Below are positions 1-9,408 of a stretch of DNA of 64,000 nucleotides, in pieces. The DNA is taken from positions 248,001 through 312,000 of the forward strand of contig JAOAPE010000005.1 in assembly GCA_025462725.1 (NCBI GenBank). The letters run 5' to 3'. The notes below the pieces were generated by a model. It did no database searches. It was not told the DNA's origin and worked only from the letters and a program-made list of their open reading frames with translations. Each line of letters starts with the position of its first letter. Position 1 is the stretch's first letter. A program made the position numbers and the translations under genes. The stretch comes from Terriglobales bacterium (GTDB lineage Bacteria > Acidobacteriota > Terriglobia > Terriglobales > Acidobacteriaceae).

Positions 1-1
1 G

Positions 2-535
2 GCCTCCATCTTCTATGTGAGGCTGGATGATCCGGCCAATGCGGCAGCGTTCGCGGATGAAGTGAAACACGTTCCCGGGATGCAGACGTACAGCGCGCAG
101 TCAGTAAAAGAATGGCTGTCACTGATGACTCCGGACAACGTTCCGGGATTCTCGGCGTTCATCGATGTTGTGATTGGAGTCTCGGTCTGCATCGGATTCA
201 TCGTGATATTCCAATCGATGTACACAGCAGTGATGGAACGCACGCGAGAGATCGGCATATTGAAATCGATGGGCGCGTCTAAATGGTATGTAGTGAAACT
301 CATTCTGCGGGAGACGATGGCGTTGGCAATAGCGGGCATCCTCGTAGGCATTGGCATCAGCTATCTAGCGAGTTACGGAATCGTGCATAAATTTCCGACA
401 GTGCGAGTGGTTGTGCAACCTGATTGGGTGTTGAAGGCTGCGCTGATTGCGGCAGTGGGATCGCTGATGGGCGCGGTGTATCCGGCATTCAGGGCGGCGC
501 AGAAGGATCCGATTGATGCGCTGGCGTATGAATAG
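2..535 (+). CDS. ABC transporter permease, FtsX/MacB type (3' part)
   Basis: The reading frame is open from the window edge, so the N-terminus lies outside. The visible 177 codons hold the end of a periplasmic domain followed by three hydrophobic segments in the FtsX order: one after 'FSAFIDVV', then a cytoplasmic loop 'MERTREIGILKSMGAS', then two more. That loop (RTREIGILKSxGA) is the hallmark of MacB/LolC-type permeases, and the C-terminus 'YPAFRAAQKDPIDALAYE' is the usual family ending. The protein would sit in the inner membrane and work with an ATPase partner, probably encoded upstream. The TAG stop codon is the first unit of a heptamer repeat array. Confidence 0.85.
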   Translation, partial: ASIFYVRLDDPANAAAFADEVKHVPGMQTYSAQSVKEWLSLMTPDNVPGFSAFIDVVIGVSVCIGFIVIFQSMYTAVMERTREIGILKSMGASKWYVVKLILRETMALAIAGILVGIGISYLASYGIVHKFPTVRVVVQPDWVLKAALIAAVGSLMGAVYPAFRAAQKDPIDALAYE

Positions 536-566
536 CAGTAGGCAGTAGCAAGTAGTCGGTAGTCAG
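533..566. repeat. Heptamer repeat array (TAGNNNG)
   Basis: Five consecutive units begin with TAG: one of 6 bases, then TAGGCAG, TAGCAAG, TAGTCGG and TAGTCAG at exact 7-base spacing. The first TAG is the stop codon of the ABC permease. The same unit type recurs at 13126, 24472, 25050, 29736 and 30484. Confidence 0.8.
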
Positions 567-877
567 GAAGAGCAAGTGCAGTGCAGCGGCTATCAGAGTC
601 AAGGTCAACCCAAATTCAGGCAATGGCAAGTCAAGGGCAACGGCAAGTCAAAGGCAAGAGCAACCGCGGATTTCTGCAGGCGAACGCGGATGAATCTCAG
701 GAACGGAAAAGCCCACCGAGTTGGTGGGCTTTTTGCTGCAGTAGCAGCAGATTAAGGAATGTAACCCAAACCTAATGTAGTCAATCCAATGGATTGTAGG
801 CGTGCAAGGACGGAATCCGGGGTCGGATTCGTGCACTGTTCCTGCATCTTAGAATTAGGCTATATACTTTAGGGCGA
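567..877. other. Gene-free stretch with low-complexity GGCAA-rich DNA
   Basis: About 310 bases without a convincing gene. Positions 600-660 are a purine-rich low-complexity run built on GGCAA/GTCAA, followed by CCGCGGATTTCTGC and ACGCGGATGAATC, a pattern that looks like a worn intergenic repeat. A terminator lies at 707-733. A TATACT box at 863-868 could be the -10 of the next gene, but no good -35 is visible. Short open frames here have no ribosome binding site. Confidence 0.5.
707..733 (+). terminator. Rho-independent terminator
   Basis: An 11-base stem AAAAGCCCACC / GGTGGGCTTTT with a 5-base loop, ending in a T run. It most likely ends the ABC permease transcript; the A/T symmetry means it could work in both directions. 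Confidence 0.8.
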
Positions 878-1291
878 ATGCGTCGCTGGTTATCAATCGC
901 GTTGGTGGGCTGTGTTATTCACCTGACACTCGCGCCGGCGTTCGCCATGTCGATGAGCTTGCAGGCGTGTTGTCGGCGAGCCACTCAGCCGATCCGGGAT
1001 TCAGCCAATGAGATGAGCACTGAGCATTGTCATGGGGCGATGAACTCGAATGCCGTTGCTTCCAAGGCCAGCGTACCTGTTGAGACGACGCTGCATGCCG
1101 GTGCGGGCAAGTGTCCGATGACTTGCTGCGACCAATCGCAGTCGGTTTCCAAGTTTGCCGTTGCATTGGGCGCTTCGGCCTCAAGCATCTCTACTGAGGC
1201 TTTTGGCGCGGTGCAATCCATCAGCGTTTTTGTTGCGAACGGATTTTCCTCTCACACTGATCGCGGCCCTCCTTCCCTTCTGCTTTCCTAA
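878..1291 (+). CDS. Small exported Cys/His-rich protein, possibly metal related
   Basis: 137 residues with an N-terminal signal peptide (hydrophobic core after MRRW, cleavage near AFA-MS). The mature part has clustered metal-ligand residues: a CC pair, 'HCHGAM', 'CPMTCC', a second hydrophobic stretch and the C-terminal 'HTDRGPPSLL'. AGGG precedes the ATG by a few bases. I do not recognise it firmly; the composition and small size recall DUF2946-like proteins found next to TonB receptors and copper genes. It lies 120 bases upstream of a large TonB-dependent receptor on the same strand, so a shared role in metal handling at the envelope is possible but inferred. Confidence 0.6.
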   Translation: MRRWLSIALVGCVIHLTLAPAFAMSMSLQACCRRATQPIRDSANEMSTEHCHGAMNSNAVASKASVPVETTLHAGAGKCPMTCCDQSQSVSKFAVALGASASSISTEAFGAVQSISVFVANGFSSHTDRGPPSLLLS

Positions 1292-1411
1292 TCACTGAAT
1301 AAATTGCGAACGCGGCTCCTGACTGCATCAGGTTCTTCGTTTGTTGTTCGTTGTTTTGCTGCGTTCGCAGCAGACGACATGTGCCTGAGTTAGGCCAAAG
1401 GAAAGTTGAAG

Positions 1412-4213
1412 ATGATCTCATATTCAAGCATTGTGTGCGGGTTGGTGATCGCGCTCGTGATTCTTATGTCTGCGCCATTAAGCTTCGCGCAGCAAGTCAT
1501 CACTGGAGCAACGGTGAGTGGACGAGCGGTGGACCCTTCGGGAGCGGTCGTGCCGAATGCGGTCGTGTTTGTGCGGAACACCGACACGAACCAGCGTTGG
1601 GAGGTGAAGAGTGGCAGCGACGGCGGTTTCCGTTTCCGATATTTGCCGGTGGGTAATTATGAGTTGAGAATTACTGCGCCGGATTTTGCGGAATATCGGC
1701 AAGCATTAGCGATTTCCGCCGGGCAAGCATTTGAATTGGCGGCGCAACTGAGGTTGCCAAATAGTACGACCACGATCGAGATCACAGAGTCAGCACCATT
1801 GATTGAAACCAGAAGAACACAGGCGGCTGCGCTCGTTCCGCAGGCAGAGATCGAGTCACTGCCGCTCAACGGGCGTAACTATCTCGACCTCACATTATTA
1901 GTGCCGGGGGTTTCGCGAACGAACACAGGTGCGCCCCAGCGATTCGTAGAGACTTCGGCAGTGCCGGGGACGGGAGTTTCGATCTCAGGTCAGCGGAATC
2001 TGAACAACAGTTTCATTGTGGATGGGCTTTCCGCGAATGACGATGCGGCGGAACTTGCGGGAACATTTTTCAGCCAGGAAGTTATCCGCGAATTCCAAGT
2101 GGTGACGTCGGGCGGAGTAGCCGAGTTTGGAAGGGCGTCGAGCGGCATCATCAATATCACGACGAATGCAGGCACGAATTCCTTCCACGGAAATGCTTAC
2201 GGATTTTTGCGGAATCAAAGGCTGGACGCACAAAATGCACTATCGGGAACGAAGTTGCCACTGACACAAGGACAGTACGGTGCGACTTTGGGCGGGCCGG
2301 TAGTAAAGGACAAGACATTCTTTTTCGGCAACTTCGAACAGACGCGGCAAAACAGCGCGGGCGTGATCACGATCGCCCCGGGTAATGTGGCGGGGATAAA
2401 CAGTCGTTTGTCGGCGGTGGGATATCAGGGGCCGCTGATCTCAACCGGCGAATTCCCGACGACGTTGCACACCACGAACTTCTTTCTGCGTGGGGATCAA
2501 TACATTGGAAACTCCGAGCACCTCACAGCGCGATACAGTCTGTACGACGTGAACAGCGCGAACGCTCGTAACGTAGGTGGCTTGAGCGCGATCAGTCGCG
2601 GCGCCGATCTCCAGAACCGTGACAACACCATCGCACTGAACAATATCTGGACAATCTCTCCCACATGGTTAAACGAAACACGCGTGCAATATACGCACAG
2701 TAGCCTGTCTGCACCCGTGAGCGACTTGCAAGGGCCAGCGGTAAACATTTCCGGTGTTGCAAGTTTTGGCACAGCAACGTTTTCTCCGACGGCCCGCGAT
2801 ATCAACCTTTTTGAAGTGGAGAGCAGTTTGAGCTTTGCACATTCAAAGCACACCTTCAAAGGTGGCGGAGACTTCCTCCGAAATGGAGTGCGCATCGATT
2901 TTCCGGGCGCGCTGCAAGGGGTTTACACGTTCTCCACCTTGGCGAATTTCCTCACCGGAAATTACGTGAACTTCCAGCAGGCGTTCGGTGGGCCGACCAC
3001 GCAACAGGGCAATCCGAATGTGGGGATGTTTCTGCAAGACGAATGGCGGGTACGGCACAATGTGACATTGAACCTGGGCATGCGATATGACTTGCAGTTT
3101 CTGCCGTCGCTGGTGAATACGGACACGAATAATGTTTCGCCACGCGTGGGTTTTGCGTGGGACCCGATGTCCGATGAGAAGACTGTTATCCGCGGGAGCT
3201 ATGGTGTTTATTACGACCCGATTCCGTTGCGGGCTGTTTCCAATGCATTGCAACGCGACGGAGTAAATTACAAAGTGGCGGTGGTAACAGCGGCAGCAGC
3301 GGGCGCTCCGGTGTTTCCGAATGTGATGCCGGCTTTTCCTGCGGGAATCCTCACGAACATCACGACGATGGATGCGAATATCGGGCAGAGCTCGTCGCAG
3401 CAGGCGAATCTGCAGATCGAGCGGCAAGTGGCGAACGGATTCTCGGCGGCCATCGGGTACACGCATTTGCGCGGCGAAGGGCTGATCATGTCGCGCAACT
3501 TGAATGTGCCTACTACGACGAACGCAGCCGTGTTCAACCTGGGCAGGCCGAATCCGAGTTTTGCAAACAACGGGCAGTTTCAATCAGTCGGCGATTCCTG
3601 GTATGACGGAATGACGGTGTCGCTGAACAAGCGGCCGGGAAGATTCGGCAGCATGCGTTTGTCGTACACGCTGTCAAAGGCGCTGGATACATCAGGGAAT
3701 TTTTTCTTCAGCACACCGCAGGACAATAATGATATCGCCGCGGAGAAGGGGCGCTCCGATAACGACCAGCGGCATACGCTGGTGTTCAGTGGGACGCTGA
3801 ACTCGCCGAAGTCGAAGGGCGACGGAGTGATGCAACGGCTCGGCAGTGATTGGTTGTTCAGCTACTTGTATGCGTATTCGTCGGCGCTGCCGTTCAACAT
3901 TCTCACCGGGACGGATCGCAACGGTGACACGAATGTGAATGACCGTCCGGTGGGCGTGGGCAGAAACACAGGCGAGGGATTCGGAGCACAGTCACTCGAT
4001 CTGCGTGTGGGACGCACGTTCAAACTGGCAGAGCGATGCAGAATGGAAACATTGGTCGACGCGTTCAACGTTCTGAACCATCGCAATAATCAACTTCCGA
4101 ACAATGTATTCGGGACGGGCGCGTTCCCTATTGCGCCGCGTCCTACGTTCGGGCAAGCGACAGCAGTGGGCGATCCGCGCCAGGTGCAGTTGGGTTTGCG
4201 ACTTCTTTTTTGA
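1412..4213 (+). CDS. TonB-dependent receptor, Oar-like, with carboxypeptidase-regulatory-like domain
   Basis: 933 residues. After a signal peptide (cleavage near SFAQQ) comes a CarboxypepD_reg-like beta-sandwich (about residues 35-110, 'GRAVDPSGAVVPNA'), then a plug domain with 'PLNGRNYLDLTLLVPG' (near 150), then a long beta-barrel ending in 'QLGLRLLF' with the terminal Phe expected for an outer membrane protein. This architecture is abundant in Acidobacteriota. It would import or bind a ligand at the outer membrane with TonB/ExbBD energy; the ligand is not readable. GGAAAG at 1400-1405 is well spaced for the ATG at 1412, which I prefer to the in-frame TTG at 1406. Confidence 0.9.
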   Translation: MISYSSIVCGLVIALVILMSAPLSFAQQVITGATVSGRAVDPSGAVVPNAVVFVRNTDTNQRWEVKSGSDGGFRFRYLPVGNYELRITAPDFAEYRQALAISAGQAFELAAQLRLPNSTTTIEITESAPLIETRRTQAAALVPQAEIESLPLNGRNYLDLTLLVPGVSRTNTGAPQRFVETSAVPGTGVSISGQRNLNNSFIVDGLSANDDAAELAGTFFSQEVIREFQVVTSGGVAEFGRASSGIINITTNAGTNSFHGNAYGFLRNQRLDAQNALSGTKLPLTQGQYGATLGGPVVKDKTFFFGNFEQTRQNSAGVITIAPGNVAGINSRLSAVGYQGPLISTGEFPTTLHTTNFFLRGDQYIGNSEHLTARYSLYDVNSANARNVGGLSAISRGADLQNRDNTIALNNIWTISPTWLNETRVQYTHSSLSAPVSDLQGPAVNISGVASFGTATFSPTARDINLFEVESSLSFAHSKHTFKGGGDFLRNGVRIDFPGALQGVYTFSTLANFLTGNYVNFQQAFGGPTTQQGNPNVGMFLQDEWRVRHNVTLNLGMRYDLQFLPSLVNTDTNNVSPRVGFAWDPMSDEKTVIRGSYGVYYDPIPLRAVSNALQRDGVNYKVAVVTAAAAGAPVFPNVMPAFPAGILTNITTMDANIGQSSSQQANLQIERQVANGFSAAIGYTHLRGEGLIMSRNLNVPTTTNAAVFNLGRPNPSFANNGQFQSVGDSWYDGMTVSLNKRPGRFGSMRLSYTLSKALDTSGNFFFSTPQDNNDIAAEKGRSDNDQRHTLVFSGTLNSPKSKGDGVMQRLGSDWLFSYLYAYSSALPFNILTGTDRNGDTNVNDRPVGVGRNTGEGFGAQSLDLRVGRTFKLAERCRMETLVDAFNVLNHRNNQLPNNVFGTGAFPIAPRPTFGQATAVGDPRQVQLGLRLLF

Positions 4214-4217
4214 TTCG

Positions 4218-5372
4218 TTAGGCGGCGGGGCCTTTGCGGGCCTCGTTTCCGTAAATCTTTTCCCATTGTTTGCGGTCGCGTTCAACCTGCGCGGGATCGG
4301 GAATTTCCATCTCAGGATCTTTGTGCAGGATGGACGGGCCGGGGTCTTCGGAATATCTGCTCCTCCAGCGCGAGGAATACGTGTTGTTCGCCGCGCCTCT
4401 TGCGAGATACCACGCGACTGCGGGAACAGCGAGAGCGCCGAAAAACAGTGCGGCATTTGACATCTTACGCACCCGCTCGCGGCGCTGCCATCCGCCATCG
4501 ATGCGGGATTCAGACTCGGCTGGCTCGAAGAGGATGCCGGGATTGTCAGCGGCAGGCTTATTTTCGAAATGGTCTTTGGAGATCTTCTTTGCCGCCATCT
4601 TTTCGTAAACACCGGGCATAACTGTGTGCGCAAAGTTCATCCGGCGAGCGGAACTGCCGACAAATACTTCGCGCTTGGGACTGCGCGCGAGATCGATGAT
4701 CGTGTCCACGACTTCGCTCACGTCATAGACTGGCGGGATCGCTTTGGTGGGGCGTCCGGCGTAGGTTCCGGAGTGCTGAAAAAAGGGCGTATCGATGGTG
4801 GCGGGCATCACTGTCGAAACATAGATGTTGGTGCCAATGAGTTCCTGCCGTAAACATTCGCCGAGAGAGCGTATCCCAAATTTTGAAACGGAATAAGGAC
4901 TGAAATAAGGTGCGCCCATCTTGCCGAGCTGCGATGAGATGTTGATCAGGAGTCCGCGGCCTTGCTCGCGGAAGTAAGGCAACACGGCACGGGAGCCGTT
5001 CACGGTTCCGAAGAGATTGACGTCAATGATGCGGCGGAAAACATCCGACGGAAGTTTCTCGAATTCGCCAGCTGCGCTGACTCCGGCGTTGTTGATCCAG
5101 ATATCGATGCGGCCGAAGCGGCGTATCGCCTGCTTAGCAAGATTTTTTACGGCATTCTCGTCGCTGACATCGGTGGGAACGGCAATGGCATGTCCGCCCA
5201 GATTCTCACACTCGACGACGAGTTCCTCAAGCGGAGTGCGGCGACGGGCAGCAGCTACGACTGAGGCGCCATTCCTCGCGAATTCCAGTGCTGTGGCTTT
5301 GCCGATGCCGCTGGAAGCACCGGTGATGACGACAACTGCATTTTGAAGAAATCCGTCTCTCTCGTTTTTCAT
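4218..5372 (-). CDS. Short-chain dehydrogenase/reductase with C-terminal membrane tail
   Basis: 384 residues from the ATG at 5372; the longer frame upstream has no SDR homology and would run into the next promoter. Classical SDR motifs are present: TGASSGIG at 17-24 for the nucleotide, NNAG, and the catalytic Ser...YSVSK set. After the roughly 270-residue SDR core comes an unusual extension with a hydrophobic segment ('ALFFGALAVPAVAWYLA') and a charged tail, which suggests membrane anchoring. It is transcribed convergently to the TonB receptor, 4 bases apart, and divergently from the next gene. The substrate is unknown. Confidence 0.85.
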   Translation of the reverse strand: MKNERDGFLQNAVVVITGASSGIGKATALEFARNGASVVAAARRRTPLEELVVECENLGGHAIAVPTDVSDENAVKNLAKQAIRRFGRIDIWINNAGVSAAGEFEKLPSDVFRRIIDVNLFGTVNGSRAVLPYFREQGRGLLINISSQLGKMGAPYFSPYSVSKFGIRSLGECLRQELIGTNIYVSTVMPATIDTPFFQHSGTYAGRPTKAIPPVYDVSEVVDTIIDLARSPKREVFVGSSARRMNFAHTVMPGVYEKMAAKKISKDHFENKPAADNPGILFEPAESESRIDGGWQRRERVRKMSNAALFFGALAVPAVAWYLARGAANNTYSSRWRSRYSEDPGPSILHKDPEMEIPDPAQVERDRKQWEKIYGNEARKGPAA

Positions 5373-5514
5373 ATTGGCTGCGCTCCGTGGAAGGGTTGAT
5401 TTCAGTTTCGATGCTTCACGGGAAAGAGCGTTGTACGAGCAGAGCTGAGCAGAATTCAATGTGATGAACAAAGTTGCGCGGCTATACTGCTCAGCACTCA
5501 CCCGGAGGAATTTC

Positions 5515-6285
5515 ATGCGAATCACGTCCAGGAACATTGTTGCTACGGTTGCCTTTGTAACCGCTTTGGTTTTGAACAGCTTTGCTGCCGGCCCATCTGT
5601 AGATGCATTGAAGCAAGCTCTTACGGCACGATTGCTGCAACTAAAGCCGACGGGAATGTCAGAGCGGCAGATACTGTTTCAGGAAGTCCGCGCGGGCAGC
5701 TCTGGAAATTTCCGAGTGACTGCATTGGTACGTGACTACGGTGCGGGATATCCGAAGAATCGTTACTATGGCGAAACTTGCGTCGGGCGTTTTGACAATC
5801 AGGATTTCACGATGGCACCGGACGGCTTTGGTGGATGGCAAGTGCAAGGCGCGATGACGCCTTCCATGGACGAATCACAATGCAAGAAAAATCCAGCAGC
5901 GGGAGTTTCGAGCATTCCGCTGGCGAGTTTAGCTGGCGCGGCTGCACCGACTGGCGGAGTTACGACAGCAACGACCAAGCCCGCTGCCGGAGGCGGTGGC
6001 GGAAAAGTTGCGCTGGGTAAATATGAGTGCTGGGCCTATGGGCAATCGCGCATGGGATTGAATTTTACGATCAAGTCGGCGAGCCAGTATGTGGGATCGG
6101 ACGGGAAATCCGGAAGTTACTCACTCGATGGAAATACGGGTCGGATGACGTTCACAGGCGGCTCTCTCGATGGAGTGCTGCCGAAAGGTTTCTTCGAACT
6201 CTACTACGAGCCGAGGGGCATACCCACCGTGAGTTTCCGCAACAGTGGCGGGTCGGAAGTATCTTTCTGCGAAAAGGCGCGATAG
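5515..6285 (+). CDS. Exported protein of unknown function
   Basis: 256 residues. The ATG at 5515 follows a strong GGAGGAA (5504-5510), so this start beats the ones further upstream. Signal peptide with cleavage near SFAAG. The mature protein has an N-terminal half with two Cys (around 'GETCVGRFDNQDF' and 'DESQCKKNPA'), a Thr/Ala/Gly-rich linker, then a beta-rich half starting 'GKYECWAYGQ' and ending 'EVSFCEKAR'. No family recognised. TATACT at 5483-5488 may be its -10. It precedes the rhodanese gene by 67 bases, both with GGAGGAA sites, so the two may be cotranscribed. Confidence 0.75.
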   Translation: MRITSRNIVATVAFVTALVLNSFAAGPSVDALKQALTARLLQLKPTGMSERQILFQEVRAGSSGNFRVTALVRDYGAGYPKNRYYGETCVGRFDNQDFTMAPDGFGGWQVQGAMTPSMDESQCKKNPAAGVSSIPLASLAGAAAPTGGVTTATTKPAAGGGGGKVALGKYECWAYGQSRMGLNFTIKSASQYVGSDGKSGSYSLDGNTGRMTFTGGSLDGVLPKGFFELYYEPRGIPTVSFRNSGGSEVSFCEKAR

Positions 6286-6352
6286 CGAAATGTTGAAAAG
6301 CTTCGCTCACGTATTCGCAGAAGCAGAGTCTGCAACCTTCGGAGGAATCGCT

Positions 6353-7258
6353 ATGCATTTACGTCATAAGAGCATCTTGTCATTGTTCATCGTGCTCGTG
6401 CTGTTTGTTGCTGGAGTGGGTCAGCAGAAGCCTGCTACGAATGAAGGTGTGCGGTCAGAGATGTTGGTCAGTACGAAATGGCTTGCCGACCATTTGAAAG
6501 ACCCCAATGTGGTGGTTCTGCACATCGCGGACAGCGTTGGAGATTACAAGCGCGGGCACATTCCCGGGGCGCGATATCTGGCGATGAAGGATTTCTCCTA
6601 TAGCGAGGGACCGATCAATACTGAATTGCCGAGCGTGGAACAGTTGACGAAGAAATTCGGCGAGTTGGGGATCACGGACAAGACACGCGTGGTGCTTTAT
6701 GCGACCAACTGGTTTCCCAATGCGGCACGGGCATATTTCACTCTCGACTATCTGGGCCATGCCAATACGGCGCTGCTTGATGGCGGAGTAGAACAGTGGG
6801 TCTCCGAGAACAGGCCTGTTTCGGGAGAGACTCCGAAATTCGCAGCGGCAACGTTCACGCCGCATGTCCGCGAGAATGCGCGCGCGCTGATGGACGAAGT
6901 AAAAGCTGTGGTGGAAAGCAAGCCGGGCGAAGAGACGGAGCAGATCATTGATGCTCGTCCCGCACGCAGATATACAGCGGGACATCTAGCCGGTGCGAGC
7001 AATATTTATTGGCAGGACACGCTGGTGAGCGAAGACAATCCTGTATTCCAATCACCGGAAAAATTGCGAGCACTGTATGCGTCACGTGGGATTGTTCCCG
7101 GGAAGAAGATCGTGACCTACTGCGAAGTGGGATTGCAGGCTTCACATGGATATTTCCTGGCGAAGTATCTGGGATACGACGCGGCGATGTATGACGGGTC
7201 GTACTCAGAATGGACTTCTAAGAATATGCCGGTGATTAAAGGTGAAGCGAAGAGATAG
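6353..7258 (+). CDS. Exported thiosulfate sulfurtransferase (two-domain rhodanese)
   Basis: 301 residues with a signal peptide (cleavage near VAGVG-QQ), so it acts outside the cytoplasm. Two rhodanese domains follow (about 40-160 and 180-300). The N-terminal domain has no active-site Cys; the C-terminal domain carries the loop CEVGLQA with Cys257, the expected persulfide carrier, and the typical ending 'MYDGSYSEW'. Such enzymes transfer sulfane sulfur from thiosulfate or 3-mercaptopyruvate to a thiol or cyanide acceptor. Start chosen at the ATG with GGAGGAA at 6341-6347. A terminator follows at 7279. Confidence 0.9.
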   Translation: MHLRHKSILSLFIVLVLFVAGVGQQKPATNEGVRSEMLVSTKWLADHLKDPNVVVLHIADSVGDYKRGHIPGARYLAMKDFSYSEGPINTELPSVEQLTKKFGELGITDKTRVVLYATNWFPNAARAYFTLDYLGHANTALLDGGVEQWVSENRPVSGETPKFAAATFTPHVRENARALMDEVKAVVESKPGEETEQIIDARPARRYTAGHLAGASNIYWQDTLVSEDNPVFQSPEKLRALYASRGIVPGKKIVTYCEVGLQASHGYFLAKYLGYDAAMYDGSYSEWTSKNMPVIKGEAKR

Positions 7259-7278
7259 CGCCATTGTCTGGTGAGCTG

Positions 7279-7306
7279 AAAGCCCGGCGTGATGCCGGGC
7301 TTTTTT
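7279..7306 (+). terminator. Rho-independent terminator
   Basis: AAAGCCCGGC / GCCGGGCTTT stem with a GTGAT-like loop and a run of T, directly after the rhodanese gene. Confidence 0.9.
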
Positions 7307-7496
7307 ATTGGGCATAGCCATCGGAATCAGTCTCTTACGTATGCAGCATCAGATCTGGTGCATGTTGCATTGAGCAAAATATCGTACTTCGAAAGCAACC
7401 TTCCTCGTGGGTGAACTATCTAGGTAGTAGTGCCACTCCGATTCAAAGTAGCAGGCCCTAGTTCCCCCAAAACTTAGCTTTCTGGAGATACGAAAA

Positions 7497-9239
7497 ATGC
7501 GATCTGCTCGTTTCCTCGCGTATTTGATTCTTTTGGTCACGACTAATTTCCTTTATGCGTCCACCCCCGCCGCGGGAGTTCTAAATGCTCCGACAGCCGG
7601 ACAAAGCAGTTCAACCAGTTGGAGCGGCGGTCCTTATACCGGCGCTACGGCTGATCCTTCGGCCTGCACAACAGTGACTTGCGACAGCTACACACTGCAA
7701 CTGAACGTACCAGCAGCTTTCTATGCGGCAAATCCGAATTACATTGTGCAAGTAGGAATCACGTGGGCAACGAACACCAATGATTTTGACCTTTATGTAA
7801 AGGACGGAGCCGGAAACACGGTCTGCTCTTCCGGCCAAAGTACGACAACTTTCGAGAAGGCCGATTGTGGCCAGCTTCCTGCGGGAACTTACACTGTTCA
7901 GGTAGTCGCATTCGCAACGGTCAACTCGACTTACTCGGGAACAGCGAATCTTGGCCCTGCGCCGACGACTGCTGTTGGTACCGCGCGATACAAGTCCGGC
8001 AAGTTCTTGTTTGCAACTCCTTACACAATGCCTGGACCGCCGGACGCGGCGCTTAATGTTCAAGGTATTGAGCCAAGAGTGAAGACCGATGCGTTGGGCA
8101 ACATCTATGCAGCGGCAATTCAGGGAATTCCGGCGGGAACAGACGCCTGGAAATCTACAGATGGCGGAAAGTCCTTTACATATCTAGGTCAGCCTGATGG
8201 AGCGCAAGCCTTGGCGGCGATGGGCGCGCGCGGATTCGGATTGGGCGGCGGCGACGAAGACCTCGCGCTGGGGACTTCCGGCAACGTGTACGTGAACTCG
8301 CTTTGGTTGGGATCAGGCACACAAAGCACTTCTCTCACGGGCGGCACAACGTGGCTGGTGAATCCGTTCTCATCTGATGTTCCCGAAGAGGACCGCCAAT
8401 GGATCGCCTCAAACGGAAACAACGAGCTTTACCTCACCTACAAGCAGACTGGAGCGTTGCTGGTGGGGACGCAATCTATCCTGGCATTGAAGTCATTCGA
8501 TGGCGGAATCACATGGCCGCAGATCGCCGCTGTAACCACTCCTGAGTTGGGCGTGCAGCCGGGCGACCAAGGCAACATCGAAGTGGACCCGAATAATGGG
8601 AACGTTTACACGGTCTACTTCGGCGCAGATGGCAAGTCGCTTTACATCTCGCGTTCAACCGATGGCGGCAAAACGTGGATCATGAAACAGGTTTACTCGG
8701 TTCCATCCGGGTCGCTGGTAAATGTGTTCCCATCGCTAGCAATCGACAACGCAAGCAATCTGTACATCGTGTTCTCTGACAGCCACAACGTATTCCTGAC
8801 GTCGTCGCGAGATCAGGCTGCGACGTGGACTGTTCCTGTCCGCGTGAGCAACGGAACGGGGACGAAGAGCGCAATCGGACCGTGGGTCACCGCTGGCGAT
8901 GCGGGCAAAGTGAACATCACATGGTGGGGCACGACGGCAGCAAGTAACAATGACACCACCGCGCAATGGAAGGTCTTGTTCAGCCAGTCACTGAATGCGC
9001 TGGATCGGATTCCGACGTTTGCGCAAGTCACGGCAACCGACGTGATGCACCAGGGCGCGATCTGCACCAACGGTACGGGATGCGCAACCGGCACACGAAA
9101 TCTGGCGGAATACTTTGCTCCGGGACTGTATCTGGATGGATCGGAATTGATCGTGTATTCCGATGACTTCCATAATGCGAGTCCGGTAGCGACGTTCACG
9201 CGGCAGACGAGCGGAACCACGGTCATGTCACATAGATAG
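7497..9239 (+). CDS. Exported BNR/Asp-box repeat protein (sialidase-like propeller)
   Basis: 580 residues with a signal peptide (MRSARFLAYLILLV...). Residues about 25-150 form a PPC-like beta-sandwich ('DFDLYVKDGAGN', 'LPAGTYTVQV'). The rest contains Asp-box repeats of the SxDGGxTW type: 'STDGGKSF', 'SFDGGITW' and 'STDGGKTW', plus a degenerate one 'SRDQAATW', as in sialidase/glycosidase-like beta-propellers. No sialidase catalytic Arg triad could be confirmed by eye, so it may be a binding or structural protein at the cell surface. GGAGATA sits 7-8 bases before the ATG. Confidence 0.85.
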   Translation: MRSARFLAYLILLVTTNFLYASTPAAGVLNAPTAGQSSSTSWSGGPYTGATADPSACTTVTCDSYTLQLNVPAAFYAANPNYIVQVGITWATNTNDFDLYVKDGAGNTVCSSGQSTTTFEKADCGQLPAGTYTVQVVAFATVNSTYSGTANLGPAPTTAVGTARYKSGKFLFATPYTMPGPPDAALNVQGIEPRVKTDALGNIYAAAIQGIPAGTDAWKSTDGGKSFTYLGQPDGAQALAAMGARGFGLGGGDEDLALGTSGNVYVNSLWLGSGTQSTSLTGGTTWLVNPFSSDVPEEDRQWIASNGNNELYLTYKQTGALLVGTQSILALKSFDGGITWPQIAAVTTPELGVQPGDQGNIEVDPNNGNVYTVYFGADGKSLYISRSTDGGKTWIMKQVYSVPSGSLVNVFPSLAIDNASNLYIVFSDSHNVFLTSSRDQAATWTVPVRVSNGTGTKSAIGPWVTAGDAGKVNITWWGTTAASNNDTTAQWKVLFSQSLNALDRIPTFAQVTATDVMHQGAICTNGTGCATGTRNLAEYFAPGLYLDGSELIVYSDDFHNASPVATFTRQTSGTTVMSHR

Positions 9240-9261
9240 AAGTCTGGAAGTGCTGTAAAAG

Positions 9262-9286
9262 AAGCCCGCCCAGCGCGGGCTTTTTT
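9262..9286 (+). terminator. Rho-independent terminator
   Basis: AAGCCCGC / GCGGGCTT stem with loop CCAGC and six T, directly after the BNR gene. Confidence 0.85.
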
Positions 9287-9408
9287 CATGGCTATGATGC
9301 GCGGCACATGAAGAACCTCGCGCGAACTTCGGGCACCCCACCAACTCATTCCTTCAAGGAAGAGCCTTTGGTGCCCTACCTCGTTAATCTGCTGTCCCCT
9401 ATTCCTTC

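Noticed and set aside
581-775. Open frame of 64 codons after the ABC permease
   Set aside because: It covers low-complexity GGCAA-rich DNA and a terminator, with no ribosome binding site.
2843-3583. 246-codon minus-strand frame inside the TonB receptor gene
   Set aside because: His/Arg-rich shadow frame opposite a clearly coding gene.
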